From positions 62,001 through 126,000 of the forward strand of contig NZ_JPKG01000054.1 in NCBI RefSeq assembly GCF_000735605.1: DNA of 64,000 nucleotides. The letters run 5' to 3'. This DNA comes from Allobosea sp. LC85. Lineage in GTDB: Bacteria > Pseudomonadota > Alphaproteobacteria > Rhizobiales > Beijerinckiaceae. The position numbers and the translations under genes were made by a program. The notes under the pieces were generated by a model. The model was given only the letters and a program-made list of their open reading frames with translations. It was not told where the DNA came from and did no database searches. Shown piece by piece: positions 32,991 through 41,742 of the stretch (position 1 is the stretch's first letter; the number at the start of each line of letters is the position of its first letter).

Positions 32991-33791
32991 ATGTTGAACG
33001 CGTTTGGACGATTTGCGCGTAGTTCAGCCGCTGCGCTGCTGTTGCTCGCGACCGGAACCGTTGCCGTCGAGGCTCAGACGCTGGACGCCGTGCTGAAGCG
33101 CGGCAAGATTCTCGTCGGCGTCAACATCGCGTCTCCGCCGTTCGGAACGACCGATGCCAGGATGGAGCCGGACGGCTACGACGTCGACATCGCCAGGATG
33201 TTGGCCAAGGACCTCGGCGTGCAACTGGAGATCGTCTCGGTCACCAACGAGAACCGGATTCCGACGCTGCTGACCGGCAAGGCCGATGTCATCGCCGCCA
33301 CGCTGCAGATCACGCCGGAACGGGCAAAATCGGTCCTCTTTACCTCGCCCTACGGCATGCACCAGTCGATGGTGATCGGGCCGCCGGAGCTCAAGGTCGC
33401 GAGTCTCGCCGATCTCGCCGGCAAGCGCGTCGGCGTCTCCCGCGGCTCGGCTTATGCAAACATCCTGGCCCAGGCGAATATCCCTGGAATGCAGCTCGTC
33501 CAGTTCGCCGACGACAGCGCCAATCTCAACGCGCTCGTGGCCGGTCAGGTCGACGCCGCCGGCACCGTGTCCTACCTCGCCGCGGAGCTGAAGAAGCGTT
33601 ACCCGGAAAAGGGCTTCGAGCAGAAGGTCAAACTGACGGACAACGTCTATGCGATGGGCGTTCGGCGCGGCGATCTCGATTTCCAGCGCTGGGTCAACAC
33701 ATTCCTGTTCGTGAACATCCTCAACGGCAAGATTGGCCAGACCTACGAGAAATGGATGGGCGACAGCTGGAAGACGCTGCCGCCGTTCTGA
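32991..33791 (+). CDS. Amino-acid ABC transporter substrate-binding protein (SBP_bac_3)
   Basis: 266 residues from ATG 32991, after GGGGAG; an ATG at 32958 overlaps the permease gene and would bury the signal peptide. Signal: RSSAAALLLLATGTVAVEA. The mature start TLDAVLKRGKILVGVN and MEPDGYDVDIARMLAKDLG are typical of family 3 receptors for polar amino acids. Its convergence with hydroxyproline genes makes hydroxyproline or proline a candidate ligand (inference). Confidence 0.9.
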   Translation: MLNAFGRFARSSAAALLLLATGTVAVEAQTLDAVLKRGKILVGVNIASPPFGTTDARMEPDGYDVDIARMLAKDLGVQLEIVSVTNENRIPTLLTGKADVIAATLQITPERAKSVLFTSPYGMHQSMVIGPPELKVASLADLAGKRVGVSRGSAYANILAQANIPGMQLVQFADDSANLNALVAGQVDAAGTVSYLAAELKKRYPEKGFEQKVKLTDNVYAMGVRRGDLDFQRWVNTFLFVNILNGKIGQTYEKWMGDSWKTLPPF

Positions 33792-33869
33792 AAGAGCCAA
33801 CAGGTGAGGGGCCGCCCGGGTCAGTGGCCCCTGACCGTCCAAGCCCCTGCGGCCGGTCGGCCCCGTCGC

Positions 33870-34871
33870 TTATGTGACGACGAAACCGTGGGCGAAGGGG
33901 TCGCGATCGTCGATGAAGATCGTGTTGATGCCGGTCATCCGGGCCCAGCCGGCGATCGAGGGAATGATCGCCGGTTTGCCCGCGACCGTGGTCGCCGCTT
34001 CGACGCGGCCCTTGAACAGCGAGCCGATGATCGATTCATGCACGAACTCGTCGCCGACCTTGAGCCGGCCCTTGGCCGCGAGCTGCGCCATCCGCGCCGA
34101 GGTGCCGGTGCCGCAGGGCGAGCGGTCGATCGCCTTCTCGCCATAGAACACGGCATTGCGCGCATGCGCTTCGGGCTTCGTCGGCTTGCCCGTCCACTGG
34201 ATATGGCTGAGCCCGCTGATCTGCGGATGCTCGGGATGGACGAACTCGTATTTGGCATTGAGCGCGGCGCGCAGCTTTGGCGACCAGCCGACGAGCTCGC
34301 CGGCGGTATGGTCGGCCATATCCCGAAAATTCTTCTGCGGCTCGACGATCGCATAGAAATTGCCGCCATAGGCGACGTCGACGACGATCTCGCCGAGCCC
34401 TTCGACCTCGGCCGTCAGGCCTTCGGCGGCGAGGAAGCCGGGGACATTCGTCAGGCGCACCTCCTCGACGAAGCGGCCCTCCTGGCGATAGGTGATGTCG
34501 ACCTTGCCGGCCGGCGCATCGATCGAGAGCTTGCCCGGCTCGCGCGGGGTGATCAGGCCGTTCTCGATGCCCATGGTGATCGTGCCGATGGTGCCGTGCC
34601 CGCACATCGGCAGGCAGCCGGAGGTCTCGATGAACAGCACGGCGACGTCGCAATCCGGCCGGGTCGGCGGATAGAGGATCGAGCCCGACATCATGTCGTG
34701 CCCGCGCGGCTCGAACATCAGGCCGGTGCGGATCCAGTCGAATTCGCGCAGGAAATGCGCGCGCTTCTCCAGCATGTCGGCGCCGTCCAGCCGCGGGCCG
34801 CCGCCCGAGACGAGGCGGACCGGATTGCCGCAGGTATGTCCGTCGATGCAGGAGAAGGTGTAGCTGGCCAT
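33870..34871 (-). CDS. 4-hydroxyproline 2-epimerase (proline racemase family)
   Basis: 333 residues. Interconverts trans-4-hydroxy-L-proline and cis-4-hydroxy-D-proline. Both catalytic cysteines are present: Cys90 in LPMCGHGTIG and Cys253 in DRSPCGTGTSARMAQLA. The family's FDWIRTGLMFEPRGHDMMSG segment is intact. Proline racemase proper is the alternative, but the neighbouring dehydrogenase and deaminase favour hydroxyproline. It lies 12 bp after the dehydrogenase gene. Confidence 0.88.
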   Translation of the reverse strand: MASYTFSCIDGHTCGNPVRLVSGGGPRLDGADMLEKRAHFLREFDWIRTGLMFEPRGHDMMSGSILYPPTRPDCDVAVLFIETSGCLPMCGHGTIGTITMGIENGLITPREPGKLSIDAPAGKVDITYRQEGRFVEEVRLTNVPGFLAAEGLTAEVEGLGEIVVDVAYGGNFYAIVEPQKNFRDMADHTAGELVGWSPKLRAALNAKYEFVHPEHPQISGLSHIQWTGKPTKPEAHARNAVFYGEKAIDRSPCGTGTSARMAQLAAKGRLKVGDEFVHESIIGSLFKGRVEAATTVAGKPAIIPSIAGWARMTGINTIFIDDRDPFAHGFVVT

Positions 34872-34883
34872 GGTCCGGGCCCT

Positions 34884-36128
34884 TCAGAAGCGCTGCGGGG
34901 AAAAGGGGGCAAGGTCGATCGCGGGCTCGCGCCCGGTCAAGAGGTCGGCGACGAGCCGTGCGGTCCCCGCCGATTGGGTCAGGCCGAGATGCCCGTGGCC
35001 GAAGGCGTGGATCACGCGCGGCGTGGCTCTAGCCCGCCCGATCGCCGGCAGGCTGTCCGGCAGCGAGGGGCGAAAGCCCATCCACTGCACGCCGCCCTCG
35101 GGCTTCAGCCCCGGCAGGAAGCGGCGCGCCTTCTGCAGCATCGCCTCCGAGCGGGCGAAATTCGGCGGCAGCTTCAGGCCGCCGAGCTCGACGGCGCCAC
35201 CGACGCGGATGCCGGTCGAAAGCCGGGTGGCAACGAAGCCATGGCCGCCGAAGGTGATCTGTGTGCGCAGGTCGAAAGCGTCCGCGGGCAGGGTGGTGTT
35301 GTAGCCGCGCTCGGTTTCGAGCGGGATGCGCTCACCGAGGCTGCGGGCGATCAGATGCGAGAAGGCGCCGGCCGCGATCACGACCTGCGCCGCGCGGCGC
35401 GTGCCGCCGTCGTGCGAGCGGATCTCGACGGTTTCGCCGAGTGGCGTGAGGGCGGCGACATCGAGCCGCTCGATCACGCCGCCCTTGCTGCGCAACGCCT
35501 CGGCAAGCGCCAGCGTGTAAAGCCTGGGATCGGCAATCGAGTACCAGCCGGGCGTGAAGGTGCCATGCGTGAAGCGCGGCGCGAGGCCGGGCTGGATCTC
35601 GGCCATCCCCACGGCATCGAGATGGCGGAAGGCGATGCCGTGCCTCTCCCGCGCCTGCCAGCCGGGCAGGGAGGCTTTCAGCTCCGCCTCGCTCTCATAG
35701 ACCTGGAGGTTGCCCTCCTTGCGCAGCATGCCGCTCGTGCCGGTGGCATGCAACAGCGGCTCGAGCTCGGCCTTCGACAGGTCCATCAGGGCGGTCTGCG
35801 CGGCGGTGGACTGCGCCACGCGCAGCGGTGAGCAGGCCCGCCAGAAACGGAACATCCAGGGCGCGATCTGCAGCGCATAGCGCGGCGGCACCGAGAGCGG
35901 CCCGAGCGGGTCGGCGAGCCAGTGCGGCGCCTTTCGGAGGATGCCGGGCGATGCCAGCGGCAGGATATCGGTGAAGGCGAAGGCGCCGGCATTGCCGGCA
36001 GACGCGCCGGCTGCCGGTCCCTCGCGATCGAGCACGGTGACCGACAGGCCGCGCCCCAGCGCCGCGATCGCGGCGGAGAGGCCGACCACGCCGGCGCCTA
36101 TGACGATGACATCGGGATCGGCCATCAA
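34884..36128 (-). CDS. FAD-dependent D-amino acid (D-hydroxyproline) dehydrogenase
   Basis: 414 residues of the DAO/DadA family. Dinucleotide motif VIGAGVVGLSAAIAALGRGL is at residues 10-29, and the C-terminal GHGHLGLTQSAGTARLVAD binds the FAD. In hydroxyproline catabolism it oxidises cis-4-hydroxy-D-proline to pyrroline-4-hydroxy-2-carboxylate, passing electrons to the respiratory chain. The next gene upstream encodes the deaminase for that product. Confidence 0.87.
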   Translation of the reverse strand: MMADPDVIVIGAGVVGLSAAIAALGRGLSVTVLDREGPAAGASAGNAGAFAFTDILPLASPGILRKAPHWLADPLGPLSVPPRYALQIAPWMFRFWRACSPLRVAQSTAAQTALMDLSKAELEPLLHATGTSGMLRKEGNLQVYESEAELKASLPGWQARERHGIAFRHLDAVGMAEIQPGLAPRFTHGTFTPGWYSIADPRLYTLALAEALRSKGGVIERLDVAALTPLGETVEIRSHDGGTRRAAQVVIAAGAFSHLIARSLGERIPLETERGYNTTLPADAFDLRTQITFGGHGFVATRLSTGIRVGGAVELGGLKLPPNFARSEAMLQKARRFLPGLKPEGGVQWMGFRPSLPDSLPAIGRARATPRVIHAFGHGHLGLTQSAGTARLVADLLTGREPAIDLAPFSPQRF

Positions 36129-36212
36129 CGAAGACCTGCTTGGGTCAATCGGGGAGCAGAGACCGAGAGACGGCGGAAGGTCCCGCCGCCGCGCACGACC
36201 TCAAACCCGCCC

Positions 36213-37175
36213 TCAGGCGGCATATTTCTGGACGGCGCCGGGAAGCCTGTTCCAGGCCGCATACCAGCTGTCGAAGAGCGCGAGCTGCGCCTCGGCATAG
36301 CCGCGCTGGCTCGCGGTCAAGGCATCCGTCTCGTTGAAGTGCAGGGTGTATTCCTTGTCCCCCTTCAGCACCATCATGTGCTTGAAATAGAGCACGAGAT
36401 CGGGGCCCTCGTCGAAGGAGGAGAGCACGCCGAGCGCCTGTTCCAGCTCCTGCGCGCGCTGGCGCGCCTCGGCATCGCCGGCGGCCGCCGCCTGGGAGAG
36501 CTTGCAGAGATGGATCACCTCCTTCGGCAGCACATTGCCGATGCCGGTGATCGCGCCGGTCGCGCCGCAATTCACATAGCCATGGACGACGGCGGTATCG
36601 ACGCCGATCATCAGCGAGACATCGTCATCGCCGCTGGTGATGTTTTCGGCGGCGTAGCGCATGTCGGCGGGGCCGCCGAATTCCTTGAAGCCGACGAGGT
36701 TCCGGTGTTCGGCCCGCAGGGCGAAGAACAGGTCGGCCCGCGTCGCGAAGCCGTAATAGGGGCTGTTATAGATCACCGCCGGCAGGTCGGGCGCAGCAGA
36801 CAGGATCGCCTTGAAATGCGCCTTCTGGGCCAGCAGGACGGTGCCGCGGGAGAGCACGCGCGGGATCACCATCAGGCCCTTGGCGCCGACCTTCTGCGCA
36901 TGGGCCGCGTGAGCGACGGCGGACGCCGTGTTGACCGCGCCGGTGCCGACGATCACCGGAATGCCGGCCTTCGCCAGGCGCTCGACGCCTTCCATGCGCT
37001 GGGCATCGGTCAGCAGCGGCCAATCCCCCATCGAGCCGCAATAGACCACCGCCGACATGCCTTGCGCGATCAGCTCCTTGGCCTTGCGCACCAGGGCATC
37101 GAAATCAGGGGTTCGATCCGCCTTGCACGGGGTCATCAGCGCGGGGATCACACCGGAGAAAATCTGGGCCTTCAT
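36213..37175 (-). CDS. Dihydrodipicolinate synthase-family lyase, probable pyrroline-4-hydroxy-2-carboxylate deaminase
   Basis: 320 residues from ATG 37175 after AAGGAGA. The Schiff-base lysine is Lys164 in LVGFKEFGG and the DapA-type tyrosine is in VIYNSPYYG (about 136-141). Context gives the specific call: it would turn pyrroline-4-hydroxy-2-carboxylate into 2-oxoglutarate semialdehyde. The dehydrogenase that finishes the pathway is not in the window. A TTGTCGACAA operator lies about 100 bp before the start. Confidence 0.85.
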   Translation of the reverse strand: MKAQIFSGVIPALMTPCKADRTPDFDALVRKAKELIAQGMSAVVYCGSMGDWPLLTDAQRMEGVERLAKAGIPVIVGTGAVNTASAVAHAAHAQKVGAKGLMVIPRVLSRGTVLLAQKAHFKAILSAAPDLPAVIYNSPYYGFATRADLFFALRAEHRNLVGFKEFGGPADMRYAAENITSGDDDVSLMIGVDTAVVHGYVNCGATGAITGIGNVLPKEVIHLCKLSQAAAAGDAEARQRAQELEQALGVLSSFDEGPDLVLYFKHMMVLKGDKEYTLHFNETDALTASQRGYAEAQLALFDSWYAAWNRLPGAVQKYAA

Positions 37176-37271
37176 CTCGATCTCCTTCTGGCTTGCCGTA
37201 GGGCGGAGTTCGCAGCGCCGCAAGGGCGACGACGCCTCTCCCTGCGCCCTGATATATCTGTTTGCATATTA

Positions 37272-37283
37272 TTTGTCGACAAG
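37272..37283. promoter_or_regulatory. GntR-type operator upstream of hydroxyproline genes
   Basis: TTGTCGACAA, with flanking T and G, sits between the GntR gene and the deaminase gene. It fits the FadR/GntR-family dimer consensus and is shared with the site at 38022. Confidence 0.65.
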
Positions 37284-37299
37284 AATTCGGCTGAGCGCC

Positions 37300-38010
37300 T
37301 TACAGGGCGATCTCCAGGCGCCCGTCGCCGACCATGAGCTTCTGGATCTGTTGCACGATCTGGTCGGCATGCGCCTTGCCGAGGCGCTCGGCCGCGACGA
37401 CGTCGCGCGCGACGATCGCGGCGATCATCGTTTCATGCTCCTCGACGAAGCGCTGCGGCAGCCGGTCCTCGTAGGACTGGTAGTAGAGCCGGAGGAAGCG
37501 CCGCCCTTCATCGAGGAGGCGGCTGAACAGGCTGTTGAAATACGGGTTGCGGCCGGCCTCGGCGATGGCGGAGTGAAACGCCGCATTCGTCGCGATCATC
37601 GCCAGCGCATCCTGCGCCTGCACCGCGGCGGCGAACTCCTTCTGCCGGGCGCGGATCGTGACCAGATCCTGCGGGCGGTGGTGCTGGGCCGCGAGCTGCG
37701 TCGTCACCCGGTACATCAGCACGAGGGCGTCGAAGAAGGGCGACATGTTGAGGAAATCGAGGTTCGACACCATCGTCGAGCGATTGGGCAGCGTGTCGAT
37801 CAGCCCTTCGCTCGCGAGCCGCACCAGGGCCTCGCGAATGGGCGTGCGCGACATCTTGAATCGTTCGGCAAGCTGGACTTCGTCGATCGGGCTGCCCGGG
37901 GGCAGCACCAGGTCGAGGATCTCGTCCCGCAGCAGATCATAGACGACCTTCACGCCCGAGCCGCGCTTGCGCCCGGGCGCGGCGGCGGCAGATTGCTTCG
38001 TCGTCTTCAT
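37300..38010 (-). CDS. GntR-family regulator (FadR/FCD type) of hydroxyproline catabolism
   Basis: 236 residues. N-terminal winged helix at about 20-85 (IDEVQLAERFKMSRTPIREA) and C-terminal FCD ligand domain. Start ATG 38010 is 11 bases from a CTTGTCGACAAG operator, so autorepression is likely. The same site precedes the catabolic genes it would control, which lie downstream on the same strand. Confidence 0.92.
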   Translation of the reverse strand: MKTTKQSAAAAPGRKRGSGVKVVYDLLRDEILDLVLPPGSPIDEVQLAERFKMSRTPIREALVRLASEGLIDTLPNRSTMVSNLDFLNMSPFFDALVLMYRVTTQLAAQHHRPQDLVTIRARQKEFAAAVQAQDALAMIATNAAFHSAIAEAGRNPYFNSLFSRLLDEGRRFLRLYYQSYEDRLPQRFVEEHETMIAAIVARDVVAAERLGKAHADQIVQQIQKLMVGDGRLEIAL

Positions 38011-38021
38011 CGGCAGATCCT

Positions 38022-38033
38022 CTTGTCGACAAG
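38022..38033. promoter_or_regulatory. GntR-type operator in front of the regulator gene
   Basis: Perfect 12-bp palindrome CTTGTCGACAAG, 11 bases upstream of the GntR start codon, where binding would block its ribosome site or promoter. Confidence 0.7.
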
Positions 38034-38316
38034 AAGGATACTGGCGGGGCGATGGCGGATCAATCCGCGCCGGATGCTTCTGCTCCGGACGGGGGGGAAG
38101 GCGGCTGTCTGGCCGGCGTCATCCCTCTGGACGCGAAAGCCGGGCAATTTTCCCTGGGCATCAACTGGGCTATCATTCGATTCGGCGTCAGCCCACGCCT
38201 CCCCCCTCCGCCGGGAAAGTATCCTTCATACCGGGCCCGATGATGATCGAACCGACTGTTCGAGCGCCAGGCATAAGGAGGGGTTGTGAGACTTGCTCGC
38301 AATGGGAGGTTGTTCG
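38034..38316. other. Non-coding region before the DnaB-like gene
   Basis: About 280 bp. A frame at 38052-38243 gives a 63-residue low-complexity, proline-rich peptide with no ribosome site, which I do not accept as a gene. No strong repeat or terminator seen. Confidence 0.5.
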
Positions 38317-39030
38317 ATGAAGCTCTCTGCGCCTGTCTATCGCTTGAAGCGCAAAGCCAAGCTCTTGTCCCGCGACGAGAATATTCCACGTCACGAAGCG
38401 CTCGACCGTATCGCCCGCAAGGAGGGCTTCGGTGCCTGGAGCCTGCTCGTGGCGAAAGCAGCGGCGGCAGCGCCGGCCGGTAAGCTCTATGCGCGGTTGG
38501 CCCCTGGCGACCTGGTTCTGGTCGGCGCCCGACCAGGGCAGGGCAAGACCCTGCTGAGCCTCGAGTTCGCGCTCGAAGCGATGAAGTCCGGCCATCGCGC
38601 TGTCTTCTTCACGCTGGAATATACGAAGAAGGATGTCATCGATCGCTTTCGCGCTCTCGGCGCGGATCTGGCGGATTTCGATGGCTTGTTCGCATTCGAC
38701 AGTTCCGACGCGATCAGCGCCGACCACATCGTCAAGGCGCTGATTGACGCGCCCCGCGGCACGCTCGCCGTCATCGACTATCTGCAATTGCTCGATCAGA
38801 AGCGTGAAAATCCGGACCTGATGGTTCAGGTCCGCAGGCTAAGCGCCTTTGCGCGGGATCGGGGACTGATTGTCGTCTTCATCTCGCAGATCGATCGATC
38901 CTATGATCCGGCGACGAAGCCATGCCCTGATCTCGGCGATGTCCGGTTGCCGAACCCGCTGGATCTGTCGCTGTTCAACAAGACCTGCTTCCTGGGCAAA
39001 GGCGACATCCGCTTCCAGGCCGCGATCTGA
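38317..39030 (+). CDS. DnaB-like RecA-fold ATPase/helicase domain protein
   Basis: 237 residues from ATG 38317 with GGGAGG 7 bases ahead. An N-terminal 50-residue helical region (KLLSRDENIPRHEALDRIAR) precedes a RecA core: Walker A GARPGQGKT (about 76-84) and Walker B LAVIDYLQLL, the DnaB-type DYLQLL sequence. It lacks the DnaB N-terminal scaffold and is half the length of DnaB, so it is a stand-alone ATPase, probably acting on DNA. Role unknown. Confidence 0.8.
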   Translation: MKLSAPVYRLKRKAKLLSRDENIPRHEALDRIARKEGFGAWSLLVAKAAAAAPAGKLYARLAPGDLVLVGARPGQGKTLLSLEFALEAMKSGHRAVFFTLEYTKKDVIDRFRALGADLADFDGLFAFDSSDAISADHIVKALIDAPRGTLAVIDYLQLLDQKRENPDLMVQVRRLSAFARDRGLIVVFISQIDRSYDPATKPCPDLGDVRLPNPLDLSLFNKTCFLGKGDIRFQAAI

Positions 39031-39174
39031 CCGCGCCGACCGATCCCACAGGGTCGGTCGGCGGTTGGTCGGTAAGATCCAGGCGCAATCAAAGCGGAAA
39101 GGGCGGGCCCGTTGAGGGCCCGCCCTGAAGATCCATGGCGACGGCGACGGATCGGCGCGACCGTCCTGGCCCGG

Positions 39175-39945
39175 TCACTTTGCGTTGGCGGCCTGTTCGA
39201 TGATGTCTGCGACGACTCCGGGCTTCGAGACGTAGATGGCATGGCTGCCCTTGCTCTCGACGATCGTCGATCCGGCGCGCTTGGCCATCTGGTGCTGGGC
39301 CGGGGGCGGGATCATGCGGTCGTCGCTGGCGACGAGGTAGAAGCTCGGCTTGACCTTCCAGGCCGGATTGCTGACCGCGCCGGTCAGGGCCGCGACGCCC
39401 CAGGGCACCTGCGAGTCGGCCATCAGGGCCGCGGTCTCGGCATCGACATCGGCGGCGAAGGCGGCGGCGAACTTGGCCTTGTCGAGGGCGAGGTAGCCGT
39501 CGACCGGCGGCAGGATCGGCGGGACGGCGGCGCCCGGAGGCGGGTTGGCGATCAGCGAGGAGACCGACTCGCCCTGGTCCGGGGCGAAGGCGGCGATGTA
39601 GACGACCGCCTTGACCTTCGGATCGGTGCCGGCCTCGCTGACGACGACACCGCCATAGGAGTGGCCGACCAGGACGACCGGGCCATCCTGCTGGGCGATC
39701 GCCCGCTTGGTGAAGGCAACGTCGTCGGCGAGCGAGGTCGTCGGGTTCTGGACGATGGTGACGCTGTAGCCCTTCTTCCGGAGGAGGGCGTAGACGCCCT
39801 GCCAGCCCGAGCCGTCGACGAAGCCGCCATGGACGAGGACGACGTTCTTCACGGCAGGGGCGGCCTCGGCGCTGGTGCCGGCGAGGGTGGCGGAGAGGGC
39901 AAGGGTCGCGGAGAGCGCGGCGGCAGCGATCAGGGACTTGGTCAT
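39175..39945 (-). CDS. Secreted alpha/beta hydrolase
   Basis: 256 residues. Sec signal peptide MTKSLIAAAALSATLALSAT ending at AEA (about 28). HGGFVDGSGW forms the oxyanion loop, GHSYGG carries the nucleophilic serine, and GSHAIYVSKP the catalytic histidine, as in the salicylate-esterase-like group of small hydrolases. Divergent from an OhrR-type regulator that shares two TATCGCGATA operators with it, so oxidant-responsive control is likely. Confidence 0.88.
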   Translation of the reverse strand: MTKSLIAAAALSATLALSATLAGTSAEAAPAVKNVVLVHGGFVDGSGWQGVYALLRKKGYSVTIVQNPTTSLADDVAFTKRAIAQQDGPVVLVGHSYGGVVVSEAGTDPKVKAVVYIAAFAPDQGESVSSLIANPPPGAAVPPILPPVDGYLALDKAKFAAAFAADVDAETAALMADSQVPWGVAALTGAVSNPAWKVKPSFYLVASDDRMIPPPAQHQMAKRAGSTIVESKGSHAIYVSKPGVVADIIEQAANAK

Positions 39946-39979
39946 GACGGGGTCTCCTTCCTGTTTCAGCGATAATCAT

Positions 39980-39989
39980 TATCGCGATA
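39980..39989. promoter_or_regulatory. OhrR-type operator, copy 1
   Basis: Perfect palindrome TATCGCGATA, 34 bases upstream of the secreted hydrolase start. The identical sequence recurs 55 bp away near the regulator gene. Confidence 0.65.
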
Positions 39990-40034
39990 TGCAATTCGAT
40001 ACAGAGGCCATTCACCCTTGTAAAGCGATTTCTT

Positions 40035-40044
40035 TATCGCGATA
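40035..40044. promoter_or_regulatory. OhrR-type operator, copy 2
   Basis: Perfect TATCGCGATA palindrome, 48 bases upstream of the MarR/OhrR start; it suits autoregulation together with the first copy. Confidence 0.65.
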
Positions 40045-40092
40045 TTGTTTGTCGAGATGCGGGCCCGCGCGGCCTGCCGCTGGAGAAAGCCG

Positions 40093-40581
40093 ATGACCGA
40101 TGCCCCGACGCTGCCGCTCGACGGCCAGCTCTGTTTCTCGATCTATTCCGCCTCGCTGGCGATCCAGCGCGTCTACAAGCCGATGCTGGATGCGCTTGGC
40201 GTGACCTATACCCAGTATCTCGTGCTCAGCGCGCTCTGGGAGAGAGACGGGCTGACGATCGGGGCGATCGGCGAGCGCCTGGCGCTGGAGCCGAGCACGA
40301 TCACGCCGGCGGTCAAGCGGCTCGAGGCCGCCGGTTTTCTCGCCCGTCGGCGCAGCACCAGTGACGAGCGCCTGGTCGAGGTTCATCTCAGCGGGAAGGG
40401 CGCGAGCCTGCATCCCAAGACCGGTTGTCTGACCGACGCGCTCTTGCGCCATTCCGGCTTCGCGATCCCCGAGATGGTCGAGCTCAACAGCCGCGTCCAG
40501 GCCCTGCGCCAGGGCATGCGCGACGCGATCGCCGGCAGCCAGGGCCTCGCCGTCAAGGCGGCAGACGACAGCGCGCCCTGA
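40093..40581 (+). CDS. OhrR-type MarR-family peroxide-sensing regulator
   Basis: 162 residues from ATG 40093. The N-terminal QLCFSIYSAS holds the reactive Cys14 that OhrR proteins use to sense organic peroxides. YKPMLDALGVTYTQYLVLSALWE in two parts and the helix-turn-helix LALEPSTITPAVKRLEAAGF plus wing DERLVEVHLS are typical. A second cysteine at residue 112 suggests the two-cysteine redox mechanism. No ohr peroxidase gene is adjacent; the divergent gene is a secreted hydrolase instead. Confidence 0.9.
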   Translation: MTDAPTLPLDGQLCFSIYSASLAIQRVYKPMLDALGVTYTQYLVLSALWERDGLTIGAIGERLALEPSTITPAVKRLEAAGFLARRRSTSDERLVEVHLSGKGASLHPKTGCLTDALLRHSGFAIPEMVELNSRVQALRQGMRDAIAGSQGLAVKAADDSAP

Positions 40582-40744
40582 GCCGTCACCCCGTTCGTGG
40601 GCAGGTGCGAACGAAGTTGCCGCCGGGCTTGACGACCGCGAGCAACCGACGCTGTTGATAGTGGCGGCGTCCTAATCGTGTCGGCCAAACCTGAGGGCTG
40701 GCCGGCAGCAGGAAACCGACAACTCCGGCAGGGCGAAGGCGTCG

Positions 40745-41383
40745 ATGGTGACATTTCTGAAAGACGGGCCGGAGGAGGCGGGAACGACGATCCTCCTGGC
40801 GCACGGCGCCGGAGCGCCGATGGATTCCGCTTCGATGACGGCCAATGCACTCGCCCTGGCGGCGGCCGGTTTTCGCGTGGCCCGCTTCGAGTTCGGCTAC
40901 ATGGCCGATCGCCGGTCATCATCCGGTCGAAGGCCACCGCCACGCGCCGAAACCCTGATCTCGGACTATGCCGCCGCCATCGCCGCGCTCGACGTGAAGG
41001 GGCCGCTCATCATCGGCGGCAAATCGATGGGGGGCCGTGTCGCCAGCATGATGGCCGACGAGTGGCATGCATCCGGCCGGATCGCTGGGCTGCTCTGCCT
41101 TGGCTATCCCTTCCACCCGATCGGCAAGCCCGAGCAATTGCGGACGGCGCATCTCGCCAGCATGAAGACGCCGACGCTGATCGTGCAGGGGACAAGGGAC
41201 CTGTTCGGCACCCGTGAGGAGGTCTCCGCCTACAGGCTCTCCAGCGCCATCGAGATCCTCTGGCTCGAAGATGGCGATCACGATCTGAAGCCGCGCAAGT
41301 CAGTCTCGGGCTTTTCCGCCGACGACCACCTGAAGACCCTGTCGAACACGGTCGCCGCCTGGGCCGATCGTCTCACGAGATAA
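40745..41383 (+). CDS. Alpha/beta hydrolase of the KANL3/Tex30-like family
   Basis: 212 residues, cytoplasmic. ILLAHGAGAPMDSASM is the oxyanion region, IIGGKSMGGRVAS carries the nucleophilic serine, and GDHDLKPRK the catalytic histidine. Such proteins have no assigned substrate. Ends just before the 58-bp repeat array. Confidence 0.85.
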   Translation: MVTFLKDGPEEAGTTILLAHGAGAPMDSASMTANALALAAAGFRVARFEFGYMADRRSSSGRRPPPRAETLISDYAAAIAALDVKGPLIIGGKSMGGRVASMMADEWHASGRIAGLLCLGYPFHPIGKPEQLRTAHLASMKTPTLIVQGTRDLFGTREEVSAYRLSSAIEILWLEDGDHDLKPRKSVSGFSADDHLKTLSNTVAAWADRLTR

Positions 41384-41384
41384 G

Positions 41385-41674
41385 GCATCGGCCCGAAAAG
41401 TGGATTGCGGTTTTCGGGGCAAAGCCGATGCCAACACAGAAGGCATCGGCCCGAAAAGTGGATTGCGGTTTTCGGGGCAAAGCCGATGCCAACACAGAAG
41501 GCATCGGCCCGAAAAGTGGATTGCGGTTTTCGGGGCAAAGCCGATGCCAACACAGAAAGCATCGGCCCGAAAAGTGGGTTGCGGTTTTCGGGGCAAAGCC
41601 GATGCCAACACAGAAAGCATCGGCCCGAAAAGTGGATTGCGGTTTTCGGGGCAAAGCCGATGCAAACACAAAAG
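41385..41674. repeat. Five tandem 58-bp repeats (GCATCGGCCCGAAAAG unit)
   Basis: Unit starts at 41385, 41443, 41501, 41559 and 41617, each exactly 58 bp with only a few substitutions. Each unit has an internal hairpin GCATCGG..CCGATGC around a GCGGTTTTCGGGGC core. It begins 2 bases after the hydrolase stop. There are no unique spacers, so it is not a CRISPR. Confidence 0.92.
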
Positions 41675-41676
41675 GT

Positions 41677-41717
41677 TAGATCATCGGACCGGATACGATT
41701 TCCGGTCCGATGATCTA
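41677..41717. terminator. Long hairpin closing the repeat array
   Basis: Perfect 17-bp arms starting TAGATCATCGG, 7-base loop, directly after the array. The same hairpin-plus-array arrangement occurs at 9.5 and 44.25 kb. May terminate the hydrolase transcript. Confidence 0.6.
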
Positions 41718-41742
41718 GCGTCGAAGCCGAGCTCGCCGGTGC

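Noticed and set aside
33804..35831. 675-residue plus-strand frame
   Set aside because: Antisense to hydroxyproline epimerase and dehydrogenase; no family pattern.
38052..38243. 63-residue frame
   Set aside because: Proline-rich low complexity and no ribosome site.
41385..41674. CRISPR array
   Set aside because: Units are 58 bp head to tail with no unique spacers and no cas genes.
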